Shown piece by piece: positions 1 through 4,778 of a stretch of DNA of 5,960 nucleotides. Positions within the stretch are counted from its first letter, which is position 1. The number at the start of each line of letters is the position of its first letter. The notes below the pieces were generated by a model. It did not search any database. It was not told where the DNA came from and saw only the letters and a program-made list of their open reading frames with translations. A program made the position numbers and the translations under genes. Source of the DNA: Propionivibrio sp. (GTDB lineage: Bacteria > Pseudomonadota > Gammaproteobacteria > Burkholderiales > Rhodocyclaceae); the NCBI GenBank assembly GCA_017990155.1, contig JAGNOM010000188.1:1-5960 (forward strand), in the 5' to 3' direction.

Positions 1-169
1 CGTGCTTATTGACTTCAAGCACACGAGCGACAACGACCTTGTCGAAAAATGGGGCGACAGTTTCTTCCTCCTCGACCTCCAAGCCAGCCATGGTGAGAAG
101 GTGAGAGAAATCATTCCCGTAAACAGAAGGGTTTACAAAACTGCGAAGCCAAGACTCAGAAAATTTCAT
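1..169 (-). CDS. pheT: Phenylalanyl-tRNA synthetase beta subunit, N-terminal fragment (cut by window edge)
   Basis: Together with PheS this subunit forms the cytoplasmic alpha2-beta2 enzyme that charges tRNA-Phe. The beta chain normally carries the tRNA-binding and editing domains and is about 790-800 residues long. Only the first 56 codons are visible, starting at ATG 169-167. The protein opens MKFSESWLRSFVNP, the typical PheT N-terminus, followed by LTMAGLEVEE (about residues 26-35). It then enters the start of the EMAP/OB-type tRNA-binding domain (DKVVVARVLEV, about 43-53). The start lies 25 bases after the pheS stop, as expected for a co-transcribed partner. The ribosome-binding site is weak (GGTGAT or GGATCATCC just upstream), so translational coupling to pheS is plausible. 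There is no sign of damage; the gene simply runs off the window. Identity is secure from the N-terminus plus position. Confidence 0.93.
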   Translation of the reverse strand, partial: MKFSESWLRSFVNPSVYGNDFSHLLTMAGLEVEEEETVAPFFDKVVVARVLEVNKH

Positions 170-194
170 GGATGATCCGTATCACCAATAGCTA

Positions 195-1241
195 TCAAAC
201 GAATTGACGCAGGAAGCGTAAGTCGCCATCGAAGAATAAACGTAGGTCATTTACGCCGTACCGCAACATGGTCAGACGATCCGGTCCCATGCCGAAAGCA
301 AATCCGAGATACTTCTCAGGATCGATACCGACGTGTCGCAAGACGTTTGGATGCACCATTCCGCATCCGGCGATTTCTAGCCATCGGCCTTTAAGCGGTC
401 CATTCATGAATGCGACATCGATCTCGGCCGAAGGCTCTGTGAACGGGAAGAAGGACGGGCGGAAACGAACCTGAAGGTCATCGCTTTCGAAGAAGCGATG
501 GAGGAAGTCAGCAACGACGCCTTTAAGGTCGGAAAAGCTGACATGTTCGCCAATCCAGAGTCCTTCAACCTGATGAAACATCGGCGAGTGCGTCGCGTCG
601 GAGTCGACGCGGTAAACTCGCCCAGGGGCAATGATCCGGATCTCCGGCATCGTCTCCAGATGCGCGTATTTGGCTACATGCGCTTGCATATAACGTACTT
701 GAATTGGGCTCGTGTGGGTGCGTAGAAGAATTCCTTCTGCCACGTCGCCGTTTTCATGCTGCAGATAGAAGGTGTCGTGCATTGAACGGGCCGGGTGGTC
801 TTCCGGAGTGTTCAGAGCGGTAAAATTCTGGAAGTCCGCTTCGATCTCCGGCCCTTCAGCTACTTCGAAACCGATTGAACGGAACAGCGATTCTATCCGC
901 TCAAGTGTCTTGGTGACTGGATGGAGCCCACCCTTCGTTTCTCCTCGACCCGGCAAAGTAATATCGAGGGATTCTTCAGACAATCTCCTATCAAGCGCAA
1001 TGCGACGGAGATCCTCACGACGACCGCTCAGAGAAGCCTCAATTGCTTGCTTGGCTTGGTTGATAGCGGCACCGGCGGTCTTTCGCTCTTCAGGCGACAA
1101 CTTGGACATCCCCTTGAGCAATTCGGTGATTTGACCGCTCTTTCCAAGAAAACGCGCTTTGATTTGCTCAAGCGTATCAGGGTTGTCGGTTGCCGCGAAC
1201 GCAGCAGCAGCTTCTTTTACTAATTGGTCGAGATTCTGCAT
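195..1241 (-). CDS. pheS: Phenylalanyl-tRNA synthetase alpha subunit
   Basis: This is the catalytic class II subunit of the alpha2-beta2 enzyme that activates phenylalanine with ATP and transfers it to tRNA-Phe. The 348-residue protein has an N-terminal helical coiled-coil tRNA-binding region (about 1-90) and then the catalytic core. Core motifs are GPEIEADFQNF (130-140), RTHTS (174-178), motif 2 GRVYRVDSDATHSPMFHQVEG (207-227), FRPSFFPFTEPSAE (260-273), GCGMVHPNVLRHVGIDP (292-308) and motif 3 FGMGPDRL (316-323). Ala315 in FAFG corresponds to the alanine that shapes the phenylalanine pocket in E. coli (Ala294). The protein is about 20 residues longer than E. coli PheS (327), with short insertions near 162-170 and 184-200, which I associate with betaproteobacterial forms. 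The start at ATG 1241-1239 gives the normal N-terminus, but no good Shine-Dalgarno precedes it. A strong terminator-like hairpin lies between rplT and this gene, suggesting attenuation. pheT follows after 25 bases. Confidence 0.98.
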   Translation of the reverse strand: MQNLDQLVKEAAAAFAATDNPDTLEQIKARFLGKSGQITELLKGMSKLSPEERKTAGAAINQAKQAIEASLSGRREDLRRIALDRRLSEESLDITLPGRGETKGGLHPVTKTLERIESLFRSIGFEVAEGPEIEADFQNFTALNTPEDHPARSMHDTFYLQHENGDVAEGILLRTHTSPIQVRYMQAHVAKYAHLETMPEIRIIAPGRVYRVDSDATHSPMFHQVEGLWIGEHVSFSDLKGVVADFLHRFFESDDLQVRFRPSFFPFTEPSAEIDVAFMNGPLKGRWLEIAGCGMVHPNVLRHVGIDPEKYLGFAFGMGPDRLTMLRYGVNDLRLFFDGDLRFLRQFV

Positions 1242-1262
1242 GAATTTTTTACCACGTTACCG

Positions 1263-1292
1263 AAAAAAAAGGAGGCCCAAGCCTCCTTTTTT
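1263..1292 (-). terminator. Intrinsic terminator or attenuator between rplT and pheS
   Basis: A perfect 12-bp inverted repeat, AAAAAAGGAGGC / GCCTCCTTTTTT, flanks a 4-base loop. Read on the minus strand, the GC-rich six-pair core is followed by eight T residues, a textbook rho-independent terminator. It begins 13 bases after the rplT stop and ends 21 bases before the pheS ATG. The A/T arms are symmetrical, so it could act in both directions, but no plus-strand gene needs it. In E. coli, pheST is controlled by an attenuator with a Phe-rich leader peptide (pheM) at this same place. Here the 64-base gap has no ATG-started leader peptide and no visible competing antiterminator stem. Constitutive partial termination is the simplest reading. 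Confidence 0.88.
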
Positions 1293-1305
1293 AACACACT
1301 CAGGA

Positions 1306-1665
1306 TCAGGCGCTGAGTTGGGCTTTAGCTTGAACAGCCAGAGCTGCGAATGCAGGCTTGTCGAAAACCGCTAGATCTGCAAGCACCTTACGGTCAACTT
1401 CAATCTGGGCCTTCTTCAGTCCGTTCATGAAGGTGCTGTACTTCATACCGACTTCACGGGCTGCCGCATTGATACGTGCGATCCACAAAGCACGGAATTG
1501 ACGCTTCCTTTGGCGACGGTCGCGGTAGGCATACTGCCCGGCCTTCATTACTGCCTGTTTTGCGATGCGATATACGTTCTTGCGGCGGCCGCGATAGCCT
1601 TTTGCAAGTTCAAAAACCTTCTTATGGCGCGCGCGCGCCGTTACACCACGTTTTACTCGGGGCAT
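1306..1665 (-). CDS. rplT: 50S ribosomal protein L20
   Basis: L20 binds 23S rRNA early in 50S assembly and, in E. coli and other bacteria, represses translation of its own message. The protein is 119 residues, close to the family's usual length. It has the highly basic N-terminal extension (PRVKRGVTARARHKKVFELAKGYRG region, residues 2-26), the RRKNVYRIAKQAVMKAGQYAYRDRR segment (about 27-51) and the globular rRNA-binding domain with LWIARINAAAREVGMKYS (60-77). The start at ATG 1665-1663 has a clear Shine-Dalgarno, AAGGAG at 1678-1673, with 7-base spacing. That site overlaps the rpmI stop codon, so L35 and L20 synthesis are probably coupled. The stop is TGA, with a strong terminator hairpin directly downstream. 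Confidence 0.98.
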   Translation of the reverse strand: MPRVKRGVTARARHKKVFELAKGYRGRRKNVYRIAKQAVMKAGQYAYRDRRQRKRQFRALWIARINAAAREVGMKYSTFMNGLKKAQIEVDRKVLADLAVFDKPAFAALAVQAKAQLSA

Positions 1666-1672
1666 TTATTCT

Positions 1673-1678
1673 CTCCTT
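1673..1678 (-). promoter_or_regulatory. rplT ribosome-binding site overlapping the rpmI stop
   Basis: AAGGAG on the minus strand, 7 bases before the rplT ATG. The rpmI TAA (1679-1677) shares bases with it, so ribosomes finishing L35 stop on top of the L20 initiation site. This geometry favours translational coupling of the two ribosomal proteins. Confidence 0.85.
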
Positions 1679-1874
1679 ACGCGTAAGGCATCATGGCTCG
1701 AACCATGGCCTTGTCGGAGTCATGCACTCCGGTCATGCCTCGCAATTGACGCTTGGCTTTGGTGGTTTTCTTCGTCAGGATGTGGCGCTTGAACGCCTGA
1801 CCGCGCTTGACGCGACCACTTGCACTGACCTTGAAGCGCTTTTTTGCGCCGCTCTTGGTCTTCATCTTGGGCAT
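1677..1874 (-). CDS. rpmI: 50S ribosomal protein L35
   Basis: L35 is a small basic protein of the large ribosomal subunit that contacts 23S rRNA. The product is 65 residues, the usual length. It begins MPKMKTKSGAKKRFK, the family signature, followed by the basic stretch GRVKRGQAFKRHILTKKTTKAKRQLRG (about 21-47) and ends MVRAMMPYA. I chose ATG 1874-1872 because it gives the canonical N-terminus and is preceded by AAGGAG (1886-1881) at 6-base spacing. The frame stays open 22 codons further up to a GTG at 1940, but that extension has no family similarity. The gene sits between infC (83-base gap) and rplT (11-base gap), the standard IF3-L35-L20 order. In E. coli, L20 represses this gene through mRNA structure upstream of rpmI. 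Confidence 0.97.
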   Translation of the reverse strand: MPKMKTKSGAKKRFKVSASGRVKRGQAFKRHILTKKTTKAKRQLRGMTGVHDSDKAMVRAMMPYA

Positions 1875-1957
1875 TGAATGCTCCTTATGTACATGGCGAC
1901 AGGTGTTTCCCGGCGGGAACGCTTTACTACCTGATGCCACTTGTTGGGACTGCGGTA
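1875..1957 (-). promoter_or_regulatory. infC-rpmI leader, candidate L20 translational operator
   Basis: This 83-base gap is long for an otherwise tightly packed cluster. It ends in a strong rpmI ribosome-binding site (AAGGAG, 1886-1881). It also contains a short inverted repeat, TTCCC-GCC-GGGAA on the minus strand (1919-1907), with no following T run, so it is not a terminator. In E. coli the region upstream of rpmI folds into the structure bound by L20 for feedback control. Position and the presence of structure fit such a role here, but I cannot identify the L20 site itself. A homologous operator is an inference only. Confidence 0.35.
1881..1886 (-). promoter_or_regulatory. rpmI ribosome-binding site
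   Basis: AAGGAG on the minus strand, 6 bases before the rpmI ATG. It decides the start at 1874 over the in-frame upstream GTG at 1940. Confidence 0.85.
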
Positions 1958-2479
1958 CTACTTTTTCTTGCTTGGCGCCAAAACCATGACCATTTGACGC
2001 CCTTCCATCTTCGGCATTTGCTCAACCGTAGCGTAATCCTGAAGATCGGTTCTGATTCTCTCGATTTGCCTCATTCCGATCTCCTGGTGCGCCATTTCGC
2101 GACCACGGAAACGCAATGTAACTTTGACCTTATCCTCTTCCTGCAAGAAGCGAGTCATGTTGCGCAACTTGATCTGGTAATCGTTTTCGTCAGTGCCTGG
2201 ACGAAACTTGATCTCCTTGACCTGAACCTGCTTCTGCTTGAGCTTCTGCTCGTGCTGTCGCTTCTGTTCCTGGTATTTGAATTTGCCGTAATCCATGATT
2301 CGGCAAACCGGAGGCTGAGCCATGGGCGCGATCTCGACGAGATCCACACCGGCTTCCTCAGCCAATTGCAAGGCTTGACGGGCGCTCATGATTCCCAGCG
2401 CTTCACCTTCTACACCTACCAGTCGAATTTCAGGTGCGTTAATTTCTTCGTTAACGCGTTGCGCCTTTTGCAGTGCGAT
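1958..2479 (-). CDS. infC: Translation initiation factor IF-3, non-canonical AUC start
   Basis: IF3 binds the 30S subunit, prevents premature joining of 50S and checks the start codon and initiator tRNA. From the ATC at 2479-2477 the protein is 173 residues and begins (M)ALQKAQRVNEEINAPEIRLVG. It shows the N-domain (about 10-68), the family signature CRIMDYGKFKYQEQK (59-73), a Lys/Gln-rich linker (about 70-86) and the C-domain with VKEIKFRPGTDENDY (87-101) and LRFRGREMAH (122-131). The first ATG in frame (2389) would give only 143 residues and delete about 30 conserved N-domain residues. AGGAG lies 7 bases before the ATC, and no ATG, GTG or TTG is available at that point. E. coli infC starts at AUU, which lets IF3 repress its own synthesis; an AUC start fits the same logic. 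The gene begins 26 bases after thrS stops. Confidence 0.95.
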   Translation of the reverse strand: MALQKAQRVNEEINAPEIRLVGVEGEALGIMSARQALQLAEEAGVDLVEIAPMAQPPVCRIMDYGKFKYQEQKRQHEQKLKQKQVQVKEIKFRPGTDENDYQIKLRNMTRFLQEEDKVKVTLRFRGREMAHQEIGMRQIERIRTDLQDYATVEQMPKMEGRQMVMVLAPSKKK

Positions 2480-2486
2480 GGTTTCG

Positions 2487-2491
2487 CTCCT
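2487..2491 (-). promoter_or_regulatory. infC ribosome-binding site that decides the AUC start
   Basis: AGGAG on the minus strand with 7 bases before the ATC at 2479-2477, in the short gap after thrS. An ATT in the same frame at 2506-2504 lies upstream of this site and so is not served by it, and the ATG at 2389 is about 100 bases away with no Shine-Dalgarno of its own. Confidence 0.8.
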
Positions 2492-2505
2492 CGTGTTGAC
2501 AAAAA

Positions 2506-4422
2506 TTAAGCCGTGCCACTTCGCGCTGCGACTTCCCTCAGGAGTCGTTCGATCAGTGCCTCGAGCGGCATTTGCCCAAGATCCTGACCGCCGCGGGTAC
2601 GCACGGCAACCAGATTGGCCGCCATTTCCTTGTCGCCTACGACGATTTGGTATGGCAGCTTGTTCAAGCTATGTTCGCGTATTTTATAAGTAATTTTTTC
2701 GTTGCGCAAATCGCTCTCGGCTCTTAGCCCCGCTTCGCGTAGCGTCTTTGCAACATGCTCGGCATAGTTTGATTGCTTTTCGGAGATGTTAAGCACAATG
2801 GCCTGGGCCGGCGCCAGCCAAAGAGGAAGCGCGCCTGACCAGTTTTCAATCAGGATTCCGATGAAGCGTTCAAGAGACCCGAGAATTGCTCGGTGCAACA
2901 TCACCGGTGTATGCCGCGAATTATCCTCGCCTACGAATTCCGCGCCGAGACGTTGCGGCATCGAGAAATCCACTTGAACCGTTCCGCACTGCCACGAGCG
3001 GCCGATTGCATCCTTGATGTGGAATTCGATCTTTGGGCCGTAAAAAGCGCCTTCTCCGGGCAATTCTTCCCATTCAAGTCCTGAAGCCTTGAGCGCTTCA
3101 CGCAAGGCTGTCTCCGCTTTGTCCCACACTACATCAGCGCCGACGCGTTTTTCCGGGCGAAGCGCCAACTTGATCGTGATGTCGGTGAAGCCAAAGTCGG
3201 CATAGACTTTTCGGACCAAGTCGTTGAATGCGGTCACTTCCGGCTGGATCTGGTCTTCCGTGCAAAAGATGTGGCCATCATCCTGCGTGAAGCCACGCAC
3301 CCGCATGATGCCGTGGAGAGCACCCGAAGGCTCGTTGCGGTGGCATGAGCCGAATTCGCCATAACGGAGCGGGAGGTCACGATAGCTCCGCAATCCGGTG
3401 TTGAATATCTGGATGTGGCCCGGGCAGTTCATTGGTTTGATCGCGTAGTCGTGTTTCTCCGACTCCGTGGTAAACATGTTGTCTTTATAGTTTTCCCAGT
3501 GGCCGGACTTTTCCCACAAGGTGCGATCGAGAATCTGCGGACACTTCACTTCGAGATAGCCGTTGTCCTGATATACACGGCGCATGTACTGCTCGACCTG
3601 TTGCCATAGCGCCCACCCTTTGGGGTGCCAGAAAATCATGCCGGGCGCTTCGTCTTGCAGGTGGAAGAGATCGAGGTGGCGACCAAGGCGGCGGTGGTCA
3701 CGCTTTTCCGCCTCCTCAAGCATCGTCAGGTAAGCGTCCTGATCCTCCTTCTTGGCCCACGCCGTGCCGTAGATGCGCTGAAGCTGCTCGTTACGGTGGT
3801 CACCGCGCCAATAGGCTCCGGCGACTTTCATCAGCTTGAATACTTTCAGCTTGCCCGTGGTAGGGACGTGGGGTCCCCTGCAGAGGTCGACGAAATCACC
3901 TTCCCGGTAAAGAGATACTTCCTGCCCTTCCGGGATTGCGGCGATCAGTTCGGCTTTGTAATGCTCGCCGATTGACTTGAAGAATGCCGTTGCGTCGTCT
4001 CGCTTCCAGACCTCGCGGGTCACCGGGAGGTCGCGTTTGGCGATTTCAGCCATGCGCTTTTCGATGGCAACTAGATCATCAGGCGTAAAAGGGCGTTGGA
4101 ACGCGAAATCATAATAAAAACCATTGTCGATCACCGGTCCAATGGTGACCTGCGCTTCGGGAAACAGTTCTTTGACGGCGTAGGCGAGCAGGTGTGCGCT
4201 GGAGTGGCGAAGCACTTCCAGTCCTTCCGGGTCGCGGTCGGTGATGATGCCGACCACGGCGTCCTTCTCGATACGGTGTGATGTGTCGACAAGGAGCCCA
4301 TCCACTTTACCTGCCAGTGCGGCGCGCGCGAGGCCGGCGCCAATGCTCTGCGCGATCTCGGCTACGGTTATGGCGTTTGAAAACTCCCTTTGGGAGCCAT
4401 CGGGTAGAGTGATGACCGGCAT
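2506..4422 (-). CDS. thrS: Threonyl-tRNA synthetase
   Basis: This cytoplasmic class II enzyme charges tRNA-Thr with threonine and clears mis-charged Ser-tRNA-Thr. The 638-residue protein matches the full-length bacterial form (E. coli 642). Domain order: N-terminal TGS domain (1-62), editing domain with HSSAH (His73, His77) and CRGPH (Cys181, His185), catalytic core from about 245, and C-terminal anticodon-binding domain from about 535. In the core, motif 2 contains RYGEFGSCHRNEPSGALHG (353-371), and the zinc ligands are Cys333 (MNCPGH), His384 (DDGHIF) and His510 (MLHRA). Every key residue expected for catalysis and editing is present. The start at ATG 4422 gives the usual MPVITLPDGSQ opening; the upstream GGGG is only a weak ribosome-binding site. 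The gene follows tRNA-Val by 50 bases, with a hairpin in between, and infC follows 26 bases after its stop. No tRNA-Thr-like operator of the E. coli type is visible. Confidence 0.98.
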   Translation of the reverse strand: MPVITLPDGSQREFSNAITVAEIAQSIGAGLARAALAGKVDGLLVDTSHRIEKDAVVGIITDRDPEGLEVLRHSSAHLLAYAVKELFPEAQVTIGPVIDNGFYYDFAFQRPFTPDDLVAIEKRMAEIAKRDLPVTREVWKRDDATAFFKSIGEHYKAELIAAIPEGQEVSLYREGDFVDLCRGPHVPTTGKLKVFKLMKVAGAYWRGDHRNEQLQRIYGTAWAKKEDQDAYLTMLEEAEKRDHRRLGRHLDLFHLQDEAPGMIFWHPKGWALWQQVEQYMRRVYQDNGYLEVKCPQILDRTLWEKSGHWENYKDNMFTTESEKHDYAIKPMNCPGHIQIFNTGLRSYRDLPLRYGEFGSCHRNEPSGALHGIMRVRGFTQDDGHIFCTEDQIQPEVTAFNDLVRKVYADFGFTDITIKLALRPEKRVGADVVWDKAETALREALKASGLEWEELPGEGAFYGPKIEFHIKDAIGRSWQCGTVQVDFSMPQRLGAEFVGEDNSRHTPVMLHRAILGSLERFIGILIENWSGALPLWLAPAQAIVLNISEKQSNYAEHVAKTLREAGLRAESDLRNEKITYKIREHSLNKLPYQIVVGDKEMAANLVAVRTRGGQDLGQMPLEALIERLLREVAARSGTA

Positions 4423-4440
4423 GTCGACCCCAGAAATGAG

Positions 4441-4466
4441 AAAAGCCAGAGGATCGCTCTGGCTTT
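4441..4466 (-). terminator. Terminator-like hairpin between tRNA-Val and thrS
   Basis: A perfect 10-bp inverted repeat, AAAGCCAGAG / CTCTGGCTTT, flanks the loop CGATC (minus-strand reading) and ends in TTTT then CTCATTT. It starts 6 bases after the tRNA CCA end and finishes 18 bases before the thrS ATG. The T run is short and mostly paired within the stem, so termination is probably incomplete and readthrough into thrS likely. It may also protect or help process the tRNA 3' end. The loop does not contain a Thr anticodon, so it does not resemble the E. coli thrS operator hairpin. Confidence 0.7.
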
Positions 4467-4472
4467 AATGTT

Positions 4473-4549
4473 TGGTAGGCGCGATTGGACTCGAACCAAC
4501 GACCCCCACCATGTCAAGGTGGTGCTCTAACCAGCTGAGCTACGCGCCT
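4473..4549 (-). tRNA. tRNA-Val (anticodon GAC)
   Basis: The 77-base sequence folds into a complete cloverleaf. The acceptor stem is AGGCGCG paired with CGCGCCT, and the D stem is GCTC/GAGC around the loop AGCTGGTTA. The anticodon stem is CCACC/GGTGG with loop TTGACAT, so the anticodon is GAC, reading GUC and GUU valine codons. The variable loop is GGGTC. The T arm is GTTGG/CCAAT with loop TTCGAGT, closed by one G-T pair. The discriminator is A and the CCA end is encoded. A consensus promoter lies 35-70 bases upstream and a hairpin 6 bases downstream. tRNA-Val(GAC) just before thrS is a recurring betaproteobacterial arrangement as I recall it. Confidence 0.97.
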
Positions 4550-4590
4550 TCTTTGTCGCGAGAGCTGCATGCGACGTCGAAGAAGGCCGC

Positions 4591-4618
4591 ATTATAAGGA
4601 CGTTTACGGCCATGTCAA
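4591..4618 (-). promoter_or_regulatory. Consensus sigma-70 promoter for tRNA-Val and probably the operon
   Basis: On the minus strand TTGACA (4618-4613) and TATAAT (4596-4591) are separated by 16 bases, so both hexamers match the sigma-70 consensus exactly. The predicted start site is near 4584, about 35 bases before the mature tRNA. The bases after the -10 box are GC-rich (GCGGCC), the discriminator type linked to stringent control of stable-RNA promoters. The transcribed leader contains a small GTCGC/GCGAC inverted repeat (4575-4571 and 4559-4555). The rest of the 4550-4778 gap holds no credible gene and no clear terminator for the helicase gene upstream. Confidence 0.85.
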
Positions 4619-4778
4619 CAAATTTGAACCACGTTCGTCGGGCGATTTTCTGGTTTCCGTCTGCCCGGACACGACGGCTTTTGTGCTGTCCGTTCCTCCT
4701 TCTGCTATTGAATCCGATAAAGACCGGCAACTTCCGCGAGACCGCCGCGGCGGAACGGTGCACGATTATCGGCGCTCG

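Noticed and set aside
1875..1940. 22-codon N-terminal extension of rpmI from a GTG at 1940
   Set aside because: The added residues do not resemble L35, and the downstream ATG has a strong AAGGAG and the canonical MPKMKTKSGAKKRFK start.
1958..2389. infC starting at the ATG at 2389 (143 residues)
   Set aside because: It loses about 30 conserved N-domain residues and has no ribosome-binding site; the ATC at 2479 has both.
1844..2509. 221-codon plus-strand open frame across infC
   Set aside because: It is antisense to nearly all of infC and part of rpmI. Its Leu/Phe-rich stretches come from reversed Lys/Gln/Glu codons in the IF3 linker and are not real membrane segments.
4513..4518. TTGACA on the minus strand inside tRNA-Val as a -35 box for thrS
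   Set aside because: This is the tRNA anticodon-loop sequence. No acceptable -10 hexamer lies 16-18 bases downstream.
4657..4684. Weak plus-strand hairpin CCGTC/GACGG followed by CTTTT
   Set aside because: Only five base pairs around an 11-base loop, and no plus-strand gene that would need a terminator.
4742..4753. Perfect 12-bp palindrome CCGCCGCGGCGG downstream of dbpA
   Set aside because: It has no T run and little loop, so it is not a terminator. A GC-rich palindrome of this length is not surprising here, and I see no repeat of it elsewhere in the window.
4527..4763. 78-codon minus-strand open frame between dbpA and the tRNA
   Set aside because: It runs through the promoter and into the tRNA gene, and the product has no recognisable features.
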